Assembly (NCBI GenBank): GCA_949825065.1
Contig: OX463865.1
Location: 18,530,747-18,594,746, forward strand
Reading direction: 5' to 3'
From: Odontocerum albicorne
Lineage: Eukaryota; Arthropoda; Insecta; Trichoptera; Odontoceridae
Length of the DNA: 64,000 nt
Under the pieces are notes generated by a model, which was not told the origin of the DNA, made no database searches, and saw nothing but the letters and a program-made list of their open reading frames with translations. Made by a program: the position numbers and the translations under genes. Each line of letters begins with the position of its first letter. Positions within the stretch are counted from its first letter, which is position 1. Shown here one piece after another: positions 38,735 to 48,735 of the stretch.

Positions 38735-39490
38735 ATAGAACTGCTTGATAAAGTTGACTCCGTTGGTGAACGTTTTGGTATGAACATTAATGTGAGCAAA
38801 ACTAAAATGATGGTTTTTAGCCGAGAATGTCATCCAAATGTCCACCTTACGCTAAGGGGTGTTGTTGTCGAGAGGGTGAAACGGTTCAGGTACCTGGGAA
38901 GCATGATTACTGAGAAACTGGACCCTGACATTGAGATAAAATGCAGAATAGAAGCGGCACGAACGGCTTTTAATAAAATGAAAAACCTTCTTTGTGACGA
39001 TAATATAAACTTAAAGCTGAGACAAAGAATGGTCAAATGTTACGTATGGTCTGTCTTACTTTACGGCGTGGAGGCGTGGACTCTTAAAGTTAACATAATA
39101 AACCGCCTTGAAGCGTTTGAAATGTGGATCCACCGTAGAATGTTAAGAATATCTTGGACCGATATGATAACAAACACTGATGTACTACGTAGAGCCAATG
39201 CAAATAGAGAACTATTCACCACTGTTAAGCTCCGTAAAACATCATATTTTGGCCATGTAATGAGAGGTGACAAATACACCGTACTTCAGCTCGTCATGAA
39301 GGGGAAGATCGAGGGCCGCAGAGGGGTCGGCAGAAGACAGCTCTCCTGGCTTCGAAACATCCGACAATGGACCGGCGTCGGAACTGTGGGGGAGCTGTTT
39401 CGCGCCGCCCAAGACAGGGAGGCTTTCTCTCAGATGGTCGTCGACGTCGGGGGGACCCGACAGGACACGTGAAGAAGAAGAAGTACAAAT
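38735..39490 (+). pseudogene. RTE-like reverse transcriptase C-terminal part, 230-codon open frame
   Basis: The frame 38780-39472 reads NINVSKTKMMVFSR, RFRYLGSMITEKLDPDIEIK, MVKCYVWSVLLYGVEAWTL, EMWIHRRMLRISWTD and YFGHVMRGDKY, all in family order (thumb and C-terminal region of RTE-like polymerases). It lacks the endonuclease and the catalytic YADD. A GAAGAAGAAG tail follows the stop. The 5' end is truncated, as is usual for LINEs. It is open over its length, so insertion is fairly recent. Confidence 0.8.
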
Positions 39491-39629
39491 ATATTGTTAT
39501 TAAATTTAAAAAAAAACTACATTCAATGTAACCCCCCCCCCCCTCAGTGGGCCGCGGTAAAATTATGAAACGTTGACCGATCCGCGGCGACAAAAAGGTT
39601 GGGGACCATTGGTCTAATACATAAACCTA

Positions 39630-39756
39630 CAGTACCCGGCGGTAAGTAATACACGATGCGTTAACAGTCCGGTATCGTAGTCACGATGCGGTTAGCGCAT
39701 CGTGCGACAGAGACGACGCTCTACAAACGATGTGTATTACTTGCCGTCGGGTACTG
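39630..39756. mobile_element. Short MITE (127 bp) with 26-bp TIRs
   Basis: CAGTACCCGGCGGTAAGTAA plus TACAC pairs with GTGTATTACTTGCCGTCGGG plus TACTG; TA flanks at 39628-39629 and 39757-39758. Its interior CGATGCGTTAACAGTCCGGT matches the unit of the 59-bp array at 44138, and its right end recurs at 45270-45306. Confidence 0.75.
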
Positions 39757-39769
39757 TACATAAGATCAC

Positions 39770-40230
39770 ACCATTCCCTATCAAGGTACGCTGAGAGGAC
39801 AGAATACCAAACTTTCCTTTACCGACCCATACATCCTTAGCCTTTTCTACACCCATACAGCTTCTACGATTTCTTTGACTTTCTGCGTTTCGTTCTTTTA
39901 TAATACCATTCACTTGAACCAACCATGCTTTCCTTTGTCTATTTTCACACGCTTTCCACTCTCATTTGCACTACGTATCTGTTTTGGCAGTATTTCTTCA
40001 TTCATTCGTTCCACGTGTCCAAACCATCTCAGAGTGTTCTTCATTTTATTTAACACGTCAACCTTAAGCTCACATATACCCTTAATCGATTCGTTCCGTG
40101 TTCTATCATACATTGTCCCTCCACGTATTCTTTTCAATGTACGCATTTTTATAACATTTATTCCGCTCCTCTCCTTCTTTTTCCATGTTTACGTTTCTCT
40201 CCCATACATCGAAGTTGGAAAAGACTCCTT
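39770..40230 (-). pseudogene. RTE-like LINE fragment (minus strand)
   Basis: A 78-codon frame (39910-40146) reads MRTLKRIRGGTMYDRTRNES and LRWFGHVERMNEEIL, a diagnostic RTE-like segment. Flanking frames are broken. Confidence 0.7.
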
Positions 40231-40234
40231 TTGA

Positions 40235-40690
40235 ATGATTTCATGCTATTATTTTGAAATAAGTCTAAATGTGAACGATATAAATTATAATGCGTCGTAT
40301 TTAATTATGGTTTCACTTTTTCGAATTTAAATTGAGTGGCGAAGTGCCAAATCAGCCTATACAACGAATATGTTGAAATGAGATAATGGAGCTCAAAGAA
40401 AGTCTATGGGTTATTATAAATCAAATGTTGTGTAATTAATGGTTTTTATTCATTGAACAGTTACACTCTAAAACTACTAAAATAAAAATTTAAAAAATAA
40501 TCTTATATTATGAAAAGATTATTTGATGATTAAAATTTTTTTGTTTGATAGGCAAATTTGGCATAAAAGTATATCACGAAAATCGCTTTGCCAAAAAAAA
40601 TTATAGATGGCAGCGGTAGAACCATTTAGAATTTTGAAGTAAAGACACTTCTGGCTTATAAAGAAACGTTATGTGACTGAAATTTTAACA
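40235..40690. other. AT-rich stretch without recognised features
   Basis: No frame, repeat or TIR that I can support. The phrase GGCAAATTTGGCATAAAAGT is not repeated elsewhere in the window. Confidence 0.4.
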
Positions 40691-40694
40691 CTAA

Positions 40695-41480
40695 CTCATT
40701 TTTTGGTTCTGTTGGATAGGCTGGTTTGGCTCAATGCCACTCAATTATAAACTCATCAGTAGTGGCCAGAAAATGTTGAGATTTATTTTTCGAGTTTCAA
40801 CGCGATTAAGTTTCTTCACATCTTGCCTTGGTGAGAAGTAAATTAGATTGCAATTCTAGTATACGAACTCCCCTTTATGCAGGCCATTCGTTTTGATGGA
40901 TAGGCTGGTTTGGCTTAATGCCACTCAATTATAAACTCATCAGTAGTTGCCAGAAAAGGTTGATATTTATTTTTCGAGTTTCAAAACCATTTAAGTGAAC
41001 ACACGCGATTAAGTTTCTTTACATCTTGCCTTGGTGAGAAGTAAATTAGATTGCAATTCTAGTATATGAACTCCCCTTTATGAAGGCCATTCGTTTTGTT
41101 GGATAGGCTGATTTGGCTCAATGCCACTCAATTATAAACTCATTAGTAGTTGCCAGAAAATGTTAAAATTTATTTTTCTAGTCTCAAACACACGCGATTA
41201 AGTTTCTTTAGATCGCCTTGGTGAGATGTAAATTAGATTGCAATTCTAGTATATGAACTCCCCTTTATGCAGGCCATTCGTTTTGTTGGATAGGCTGGTT
41301 TGGCTCAATGCTACTCAATTATAAACTCATCAGTAGTTGCCAGAAAATGTTGAGATTTATTTTTCAAGTTTCAAAACCATTTAAGTGAACACACGCGATT
41401 AAGTTTCTTTACATCGTGCCTTGGTGAGAAGTAAATTAGATTGCAATTCTAGTATATGAACTCCCCATTATGCAGTCCAT
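40695..41480. repeat. Tandem array, ~203-bp unit, 4 copies
   Basis: TGGATAGGCTGGTTTGGCT starts at 40712, 40897, 41100 and 41287. The spacing varies (185, 203, 187) because some units lack the 18-bp AAAACCATTTAAGTGAAC piece. Confidence 0.9.
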
Positions 41481-41834
41481 TCCAGTGCACTGGAGAGAGT
41501 CCAACAAAGGTTTTAACACCACGTCAATTTTAAAACAGGTCTGGATATGAATTATATAAATTATAATTTGTTGTTTACTTTAAATTAATAAGTCTCTCTG
41601 ATCGGCGAATATTAGCGGTCTTGATTGTACTTTTCAAAGTCGTGAATGGAATGATCGATTGATTGTTCAAAACTCTTGGAATTGATAATCATTCGTGTTC
41701 CGACAAGAATGACCAGACTGCAAGACACATTTCTATGTGAGAATTATACAACAAATTATTGCGAAATCTCCCATACCTAGATTACACATTCAGTCTCAGA
41801 TATTTTTGGAGTTAGTTTGCTGACCTATAATGAG

Positions 41835-42217
41835 TGTTTAGGAGATGTGTCCTAGAAGGAAGAGATGATGATGATTTGTTGATAAATAAAACACGTTTTG
41901 GATCGCAATGCGGAAGAAGAGTTTTTATTAGTAAACGTAGGTATTTATACTATTTCCGCGTGTGTGCGGGAATGCGAGCAAGATATCCTTCGTCTCGTTT
42001 CTGCATTAGCAAAACGATTAATGTCGTATGTAGGTGATAATTTATTTACGAAACTGGCGCGACAGACGTGGTGCGTTCTCGCTCCGGTATGGAATGCGGT
42101 CCGCTCCCGGCTACGGGTTGAATGACCGGCGCGTGGACCTTGTAATTGTTTGTTTTGCATTGCTAAGGAATGCAAAGGTCATTTCATCCGTCATTGACCG
42201 TATGGGCGACCGACACA
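41835..42217 (-). mobile_element. Solo-LTR-like element, best-preserved termini
   Basis: On the minus strand it starts TGTGTCGGTCGCCCATACGG and ends ACACATCTCCTAAACA, the TG...CA form of LTRs. It contains TATAAATACCTAC and a CGCATTGCGATCC segment shared with the other copies. No clear target duplication is visible. Confidence 0.65.
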
Positions 42218-42407
42218 AGTACTTAAAAAGACACTTTCGAATATCCTATCCTTGAAATGGGATCCCGCGTGTCTTTCGACTACTTTTGAAGAACTCTTTT
42301 GAAACGCTTTCAAATTGATTATTGTGTTTTTGTAAAACTATTTTCGATTTTTTCCCCCGTTCTGAAGAGGATTTGTGAAGACATGTCTGATTTCATCTTT
42401 TATATTA

Positions 42408-43168
42408 GGTGTTAACATAAGTTGTGTCCGTTTTTTTCCAAATTTAAAAATGAGCACCAAAAGTAAAATAAAATGGTAAAGGTTATACGTCATTCGAAAG
42501 AAATTTTTCTGCTCTACAAGATATTGTGTTTGCTTTTACGTTATATATATTATTTTATTTGATTACAAGCCTTCAAAATGGAATGTCAAGTAGATGAAAG
42601 TGAGCTCGCTCTGGTTTGCTCGCGCGTCATCGAGCTACGCATGGCCACAAGTAAAGGTTCCTTTACCGCATCATTGCTGATTTAAGTTGGCGGTATTCAG
42701 TCATGTGACCATAATTCATCTGCCGATTCTACGGTGGTTTGAAGGGGATCTTCATGAATAATATGGTTTAAGCCATCCTCATCGAAGTCCACTGGTCGTC
42801 CGGAACGCTCCATGTCTTTCAGGTCGAAATTACCGTTTTTGAAACGCAAAAACCATCGACGAGCTGTCCTTCCATTCATAGCATCTCCACCGTACACTTC
42901 GCAAATATCGCGAGCAGCTTTGGCAGCTTTATTCCCTCGATTGAACGCGAACAGAAGAAGGTGTCGAAAATGCTCACTTTCATCTATTTGATATTCCATT
43001 TTGAAGGTTTGTAATCAAATAAAATAATATATGTAACGTAAAAGTAAACACAGTGCCTTGTAGAGCAGAACATTTTCTTTCGAATGACGTATAACCTTTA
43101 CCATTTTGTTTTACTTTTGGTGCTCATTTTTAAATTGGTAAAAAACGGACACAACTTATGTTAACACC
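42408..43168 (-). mobile_element. Fold-back mariner with ~198-bp inverted arms
   Basis: The arms 42408-42605 and 42972-43168 are near-perfect inverse copies (GGTGTTAACATAAGTTGTGT at the tips). Each arm contains not only the terminal repeat but also the transposase leader and first codons (ATGGAAT..CAA.TAGATGAAAG). The 3' end of a mariner has therefore been replaced by a second 5' end. Confidence 0.85.
42697..42999 (-). pseudogene. Mariner transposase N-terminal domain only (100 codons)
   Basis: The frame reads MEYQIDESEHFRHLLLFAFN, AKAARDICEVYGGDAMNGRT, ARRWFLRFKNGNFDLKDMER and SGRPVDFDEDGLNHIIHEDP. These are the two helix-turn-helix motifs that bind TIRs, joined by a GRP linker. The catalytic domain is gone. 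The frame is intact, so a DNA-binding-only product is conceivable, but there is no evidence for expression. Confidence 0.85.
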
Positions 43169-43224
43169 CAATACATTGTTTTCAATTTGTATTTTGTTTT
43201 TCAATGATTTGTATTTTTTGCGCC

Positions 43225-43480
43225 TGTGGACGAACGTAATTTTTTATCTACTTGGCACGGATTTCTCCTGTTACACAAAGAGGGTCTGCTTCTAGAGTTA
43301 GCTTATTCGTTAGGAATAATATCAGCCAGGACTCTTCTCATACTGCTAGGCGGTACCGAGACTATATCAACAGTGTCATTCAGTTGGTTCAATATCTCTA
43401 TACCACGCGTGACTGAGTGTTTAGCCATGATATTCGTCCTGTAAGTTGGTATGTAGAACAGAGGATGATTCCTTGCACGG
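43225..43480 (-). pseudogene. Non-LTR retrotransposon 3' fragment, inverse of 46850-47090
   Basis: The minus strand matches the C-terminal stretch at 46860-47075 (word for word TTCTACATACCAACTTA, GGACGAATATCATGGCTAAA, GAGAAATCCGTGC). The antisense open frame here is a shadow. Confidence 0.75.
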
Positions 43481-43639
43481 CTAGTGTTGGTAACGTGTGA
43501 TTTTGTACGATTTAATGTTACCTGTTTCTTTCTGATTGTTTTTGTTGTAATTGTGTAAAATTATTTTGAGTTGTGTATTGAGCACTCACTACTGACTATT
43601 ATTTTTGTTATAAGGTACATTGTACCGTTTACTTATACG

Positions 43640-44146
43640 AGGGTTGCTACTTAAGTTTTTTAGATATGGAAACACCAGTGTAGATACGTCAAATCTGACA
43701 TCAGCATCGTACATTTTGACGTTTTTAATGGTATACGTGTTCCGATAGTTTTGTCATACGAGTGCTATTTGTGTTGTTTACAGTGACTTGAAAAAATCAT
43801 CTCGGCCAAAAATGGAATTGAATCGTGAACATTTTCGTGCGATGATTTTTTATGATTTTCGACGTGGACTAACTCGACAGCAGTGTGCCGATCAACTCGC
43901 TTCGACTTTTGGTGATAAAGCACCATCCCGGGCTGTGCCACTGTGTTTCGCTGGTTTTCCGAATTCAATCGTGGTCGTAGTTCGCTCCAGGACGAATTTC
44001 GTGAAGGTCGTCCAAACTCGGTTGTTGTGCCAGAAAACATCGATGTTGTGCGTGAACTAATAATTCAAGATCGTCATGTGACTTATCGTGAGATTGAGGC
44101 ATGTTTGGGCATTAGTTCCACTCGCATTACAGTCCAGTATCTAGAA
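43640..44146 (+). pseudogene. Mariner 5' end and transposase N-terminus, frameshifted
   Basis: A TIR-like GGGTTGCTACTTAAGTTTTT near 43640 precedes ATG 43812: MELNREHFRAMIFYDFRRGL, then after a 1-nt shift FRWFSEFNRGRSSLQDEFRE, GRPNSVVVPENIDVVREL and a second HTH ending ACLGISSTRI. At about 44138 it passes abruptly into the 59-bp array. Confidence 0.8.
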
Positions 44147-45085
44147 AGAGCTGTTAGGTAGAAAGACTTTGCGCTAACGATGCGCTAACAGTGCGGTATC
44201 TTAAAAGAGCTGTTAGGTAGAAAGACTTTGCGCTAACGATGCGCTAACAGTGCGGTATCTTAAAAGAGCTGTTAGGTAGAAAGACTTTGCGCTAACGATG
44301 CGCTAACAGTGCGGTATCTTAAAAGAGCTGTTAGGTAGAAAGACTTTGCGCTAGCGATGCGCTAACAGTCCGGCATCTAAAAAGAGCTGTTAGGTAAAAA
44401 AACTTTGCGCTAACGATACGCTAACAGTCCGGTATCTAGAAAGAGCTGTTAGGTAGAAAGACTTCGCGCTAGCGATGCGCTAACAGTCCGGTATCTAAAA
44501 AGAGCTGTTAGGTAGAAAGACTTAGCGCTAACGATACGCTAATAATCCAATATCTAGAGAGAGCTGTTAGGTAAAAAGACTTCGCGCTAACGATGCGCTT
44601 ACAGTCCGGTATCTAGAAAGAGCTGTTAGGTAGAAAGACTTCGCGCTAGCGATGCGCTAACAGTCCGGTATATAAAAAGAGCTGTTAGATAGAAAGACTT
44701 TGCGCTAACGATGCGCTTACAGTCCGGTATCTAGAGAGAGCTGTTAGGTAGAAAGACTTCGCGCTAGCGATGCGCTAACAGTCCGGTATATAAAAAGAGC
44801 TGTTAGGTAGAAAGACTTTGCGCTAACGATACGCTAATAGTCCGGTATCTAGAAAGAGCTGTTAAGTAGAAATACTTTGCGCTAACGATGCGCTAACAGT
44901 CCGGTATCTAAAAAGAGCTGTTTGGTAAAAAGACTTTGCGCTAACGATACGCTAACACTCCGGTATCTAGAAAGAGCTGTTCGGTAGAAAGACTTTGCGC
45001 AAACGACACGCTAACACTCCGGTATCTAGAAAAAGCTGCGCTAACAGTCCGGTATCTAGAAAGAGCTGTTAGGTAGAAAGACTGA
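44138..45085. repeat. Tandem array, 59-bp unit, about 16 copies
   Basis: GTATCTAGAAAGAGCTGTTA, GGTAGAAAGACTTTGCGCTA and ACGATGCGCTAACAGTCCG make one unit. The first four units share GTGCGGTATCTTAAA; later ones have AGTCCGG. A two-unit subpattern recurs near 44590-44790. Unit words match the interior of the MITE at 39630. Confidence 0.95.
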
Positions 45086-45100
45086 CAAATCGCGGCGGAA

Positions 45101-45260
45101 CATATGAATGGTTGAACTAAAATAGGCACTAAGTACCAAAAAAAAAAACTAAGTATGCAGTTTCGTTCTATATGTCATATATAATGAAACTGCATACTTA
45201 GTTTTTTAAGGTTTTTTTTTTTTGGTACTTAGTGCCTATTTTAATTCAACCATTCATATG
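45101..45260. mobile_element. Long hairpin (fold-back) element, ~160 bp
   Basis: CATATGAATGGTTGAACTAA at the left returns inverted as TTAATTCAACCATTCATATG at the right. Arms of about 70 bp with a loop near 45165-45180. It separates the 59-bp array from the MITE right end at 45270-45306. Confidence 0.8.
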
Positions 45261-45267
45261 TATGAAT

Positions 45268-45306
45268 GACAGAAACGATGTGTATTACTTATCGCCGGGT
45301 ACTGTA
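45268..45306. repeat. Right end of the 39630-type MITE
   Basis: AACGATGTGTATTACTTATC, then GCCGGGTACTGTA, equals the right TIR of 39630-39756 with two differences. No left partner is seen upstream of the array. Confidence 0.65.
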
Positions 45307-45513
45307 CATAAAATATTATCACGCCGTTTCAAATGTTGTACATGTATTGTGGATAATAAAGAAATTAAAAAAAAAAAACAACAATTATTATGAAATGTAT
45401 TTTATTATGGGTGTTAAAATTTAACACCGATTTTTTATTACCGGGTTTATAAATATAATTTTATTAACATAAACATTTAAATTAGTAATTAATAAATTTT
45501 AAATAATTGCATT

Positions 45514-45830
45514 TTTTATAATTTTCCATTTCATGTTATACTTTTGCCCGTCAAAATATATAATTTTCCATTTCATGTTATACTTTTGCCCGTTTATTTA
45601 AAAAAAATACAGTAGACTCTTGATTATTAGGGAGAGAAAAAAATTATCCGAATATAAAACAACTCGGATAATCTCCACTAAAAATAAGGAGGGAATAAGT
45701 GAAATGCTATATAATCTAATTACACATTTTTATTAATTCCGTGAAGATACAGTAGAGTCTCGATTATACGAGGTGGTAGGGAAAAATCCGGATAATCTAA
45801 AATCCATTTATTAATATATTTTTTCAGGTC
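45514..45830. repeat. Direct duplication and Tigger/pogo-like ends
   Basis: TATAATTTTCCATTTCATGT plus TATACTTTTGCCCGT occurs twice (about 45517 and 45560). CAGTAGACTCTTGATTATTA (45611) and CAGTAGAGTCTCGATTATAC (45751), with ATCCGGATAATC, resemble pogo/Tigger terminal repeats. No transposase. Confidence 0.45.
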
Positions 45831-45994
45831 CTTTGTACATTACAGGTTTCCCTGATTCGTACAAGGAACATAACAAGTACAAAAAAAACATGTATAAAAC
45901 AGTTCAACATTTTAAGACTTATAAAGAATGTTGTAAAAATGTTTATGTTACACTAAAACACTATGACAAAATATAGCATGTTAGATAATATTAC

Positions 45995-47090
45995 TTAAGA
46001 AAATGCACAAACTTGGCTTCAGCGATAATCTTATGTACGTAACAATCCGTAACAAGTCTTCTGTGGAATTTATCACAAGATCTGGTATACCACAAGGATC
46101 CAATTTAGGTCCCCTACTATTCCTCATATTAATAGACGACATTCAGAATTCCATAAGTCACTCGACATGTTTATTGTTCGCTGACGACTTGAAAATATTC
46201 AAAAAGATCAATTCACTTCACGACTGTGCGCAGTTACAACAGGACCTAGACTCCCTTCCATAGTCTCCTGGAGTGAGCAAAATCATCTTCTGTTCAACAT
46301 TAATATACATGTGTCTGTGTATCTTATAGTCGATCGTTTTCACCAATCCACCATCAGTATACTATACAGGGAGTGGCACTAAACAGAGTTTCTGAATTCA
46401 AGGATTTGGGCGTAACCTTCGATGTCGGACTCACGTTCGTTAACCATATCTCACGTTTGATATCGGACTGTTACAAACTACTCGGTTTTGTAATGAGAAT
46501 ATCAAGAGAATTTAACAGCACCGATATCCTCCGAAACTAATATAGTTATCTAATTAGAACCAAATTAGAATATGCATCTACGGTTTGGGCTCCTCATCAG
46601 CTCAAATATAAAAACAATATAGAACAAATACAAAAAAAAATCCTCAGATATCTATGGTACAGAACAAAGGGAAATTACCCAAAATATGTTCACCGTGTCG
46701 AACTTCTCACGATGTGTAACTATAGAAGCCTCGAAACAAGAAGGCAAGAATCCATTGCGATATTCCTACTAAAGGTTTTCCAAGGTTCCTTTAACTGTCC
46801 CGCGATTCTAGAAGCACTAAGTTTATATGTACCCAATAAATATAGCCGTGCAAGGAATCACCCTCTGTTCTACATACCAACTTATAGGACGAATATCATG
46901 GCTAAACACTCAGTCACGCGCGGTATAGAGATATTGAACCAACTGAATGACACGGTTGATACATTATCGGTACCGTCTAGCAGTATGAGAAGAATCCTGG
47001 CTGATATTATTCCTAACGAATAAGCTAACGCTAGAAGCAGACCCTCTTTGTGTTACAGGAGAAATCCGTGCGAAGTGGATAAAAAAAAAA
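45995..47090 (+). pseudogene. Non-LTR reverse transcriptase fragment (Jockey/CR1-like)
   Basis: SGIPQGSNLGPLLFLILIDD and LLFADDLKIFKKINS (46003-46263) are RT blocks including the catalytic F-A-D-D. Downstream frames (MCNYRSLETRRQESIAIFLL, NHPLFYIPTYRTNIMAKHSV at 46712-47023) are the C-terminal end. Stops and shifts between them, and no endonuclease, mark it dead. It is a different family from the intact LINE at 11155. Confidence 0.8.
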
Positions 47091-47219
47091 ATAATAATAA
47101 TAAGATTAAATTATTTCAAGTACTACACTCAATTCAAGAGATTTCTCCTGAAGGACCTGAGGGACACATGAAACACGTCTATATGAGGGACACACGCGGT
47201 TAAACAGTGTGTATCTCGA

Positions 47220-47271
47220 CTCTCTAAGTCTAGAGTATCCGGAAAAATCCGGATACTCTAGATTTAGAGAG
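47220..47271. repeat. Short perfect-type hairpin (23-bp arms, 6-nt loop)
   Basis: CTCTCTAAGTCTAGAGTATC plus CGG, AAAAAT, then the inverse with one mismatch. The inner AATCCGGATA resembles pogo/Tigger ends nearby. Confidence 0.75.
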
Positions 47272-47324
47272 AACAGATCGTTACAGTTAGCTCGACACGC
47301 GCATCATTAGTCCATCTAACTTCT

Positions 47325-47660
47325 CATATCATTGTCGTTGTTGCTGGACTTTGTAGTCGAGGATCCCCTCGCCATTCCAACGTTAATTTAGTTAGAAAGT
47401 GAAGATGTGCCGTGGAGTTTTTTCGTATTTTTTTTCCTTATTTTAGTGAGTAAGCCGTTGAACACCAGCAAAATCACCGCCACACTGCTATACTGGATCC
47501 GATGGCACAACTTAAGTGAGACAATCGAAGCACATCAGCATGTTTTTTTTTTTTTTTTTGTGAAATAATGTTTACTATAGAAGTCATAGGTATCTTTATA
47601 TCCCCCAAATATTAGGCGGAAAAAATGCCTGTGTCATTCGAGGGGAGTAGGACAGCGTTG
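47325..47660 (-). mobile_element. SINE family 2 copy (minus strand)
   Basis: Inverse of the 24750 SINE body: GTCGAGGATCCCCTCGCCAT, GATCCGATGGCACAAC, CATTCGAGGGGAGTAG. The tRNA head is missing. Confidence 0.7.
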
Positions 47661-47666
47661 ACAGCG

Positions 47667-48556
47667 TGACGTTTGAAAGGTCATGTCTCAAAGGGATGGA
47701 GTAAAATCGTTTTTTTTTTACAAATCGAATAGTTTTTTTATGAACCGAAAAAATATTTTTCTCTAAACTGACGTTTTAATTCCTAATTTTCATTATACTG
47801 ACTTTCTAATGTATTGCGTGTTTTGTATCCATCTTTAAATAGGCCAAGATCCACTATGAATTTTTAGCGGATGTCCTTGAAGGACGCGATGATGATTTTG
47901 ATTGTTTGGTATTTAAATAAAATACGTCAATTAGCGATGCGGAAAGAGAGAGTGAATGAATCAACGAATAATAAATAGTGATTAATGAGGCTTTATTTAT
48001 CGGTAAGTAGGTATTTATACATTTCAGAATGGGCGCGGGAGTGCGCCCGCAATATATTTTTATCTCGCTTCTGTGCGTGCAGAGATGGTCGATTTAAATA
48101 TTGCAGACGTCGCAAATAATATTGTGGGTAGACAATTTGTTGGCGAAAACGGCGAGACAGCGCGATGCGTTCTCTTTCTACTGTGGAATGTGTCGTAAAT
48201 AGTATTTGTGGGTAAACAATTTCAATGTTTTGGTATGCGACCTTTGGACATATCCAAAGGTCGTTGACCGTGTGTGTTGACAATATTTCAGCGACAACAG
48301 TAGTTCCTACTAATAAATACTAATTACGAACATTTCTGCTGCCACATTTTTGCTAATTTGTAACAAGATGTATTCATTTGTCATTATTGTTAGTTTTATG
48401 TAATGTATTTACCTAAATAACTCGCTATTTATTACAATCGAGGTTTATATTAAAGTTGACAAAATTATTAAAATTACTGAACGTTGTTACAAGGTTGTAT
48501 TGGGGAAAATTTGTGAACTGTCACAAGAACAATGCTACATTTTCTCAAGTATAGTA
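47667..48556 (-). mobile_element. MITE-A copy 3, split by an LTR insertion
   Basis: Inverse orientation: GTTTGAAAGGTCATGTCTCA at the left and AATGCTACATTTTCTCAAGT at the right. The LTR-like element at 47873-48299 is inside it. It ends about 180 bp before the K3 start codon. Confidence 0.8.
47873..48299 (-). mobile_element. Solo-LTR-like element inside MITE-A copy 3
   Basis: On the minus strand it starts TGTTGTCGCTG and ends GGACATCCGCTAAA; TATAAATACCTAC is at about 48010. It is closest to the fragment at 29575. Confidence 0.65.
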
Positions 48557-48735
48557 ACTTTAAGCGTGCCAGTTTAATAAACCCCGGATTAAATGACTAC
48601 TACCTCTGATTAGCGATCTCTGGTTAGTTAAGAAGTTTTAACTTCATTTGGTTAAATCAGATTATTTTTTTATGAAAGTTTGACAAGCTCAGCATAACTC
48701 ACTTGAACTCATTCATCTTTGAGCACTGTAGAGCT

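Larger units (their letters stand above)
37885..39611 (+). mobile_element. hAT element with perfect 8-bp TSD, carrying a nested RTE-like insert
   Basis: TIRs CAGTGGTCCCCAACC and its inverse GGTTGGGGACCATTG match at 14 of 15 bases. GTCTAATA flanks both sides exactly (37877-37884 and 39612-39619). An open frame at 38096-38299 (PFPTSYLCEAGFSAVTATKT) is the C-terminal hAT dimerisation region. About 750 bp of RTE-like sequence is nested at 38735-39485. Confidence 0.85.

Noticed and set aside
43226..43444. 72-codon plus-strand frame as a gene
   Set aside because: Antisense of a LINE C-terminal fragment that is also present at 46860-47075.
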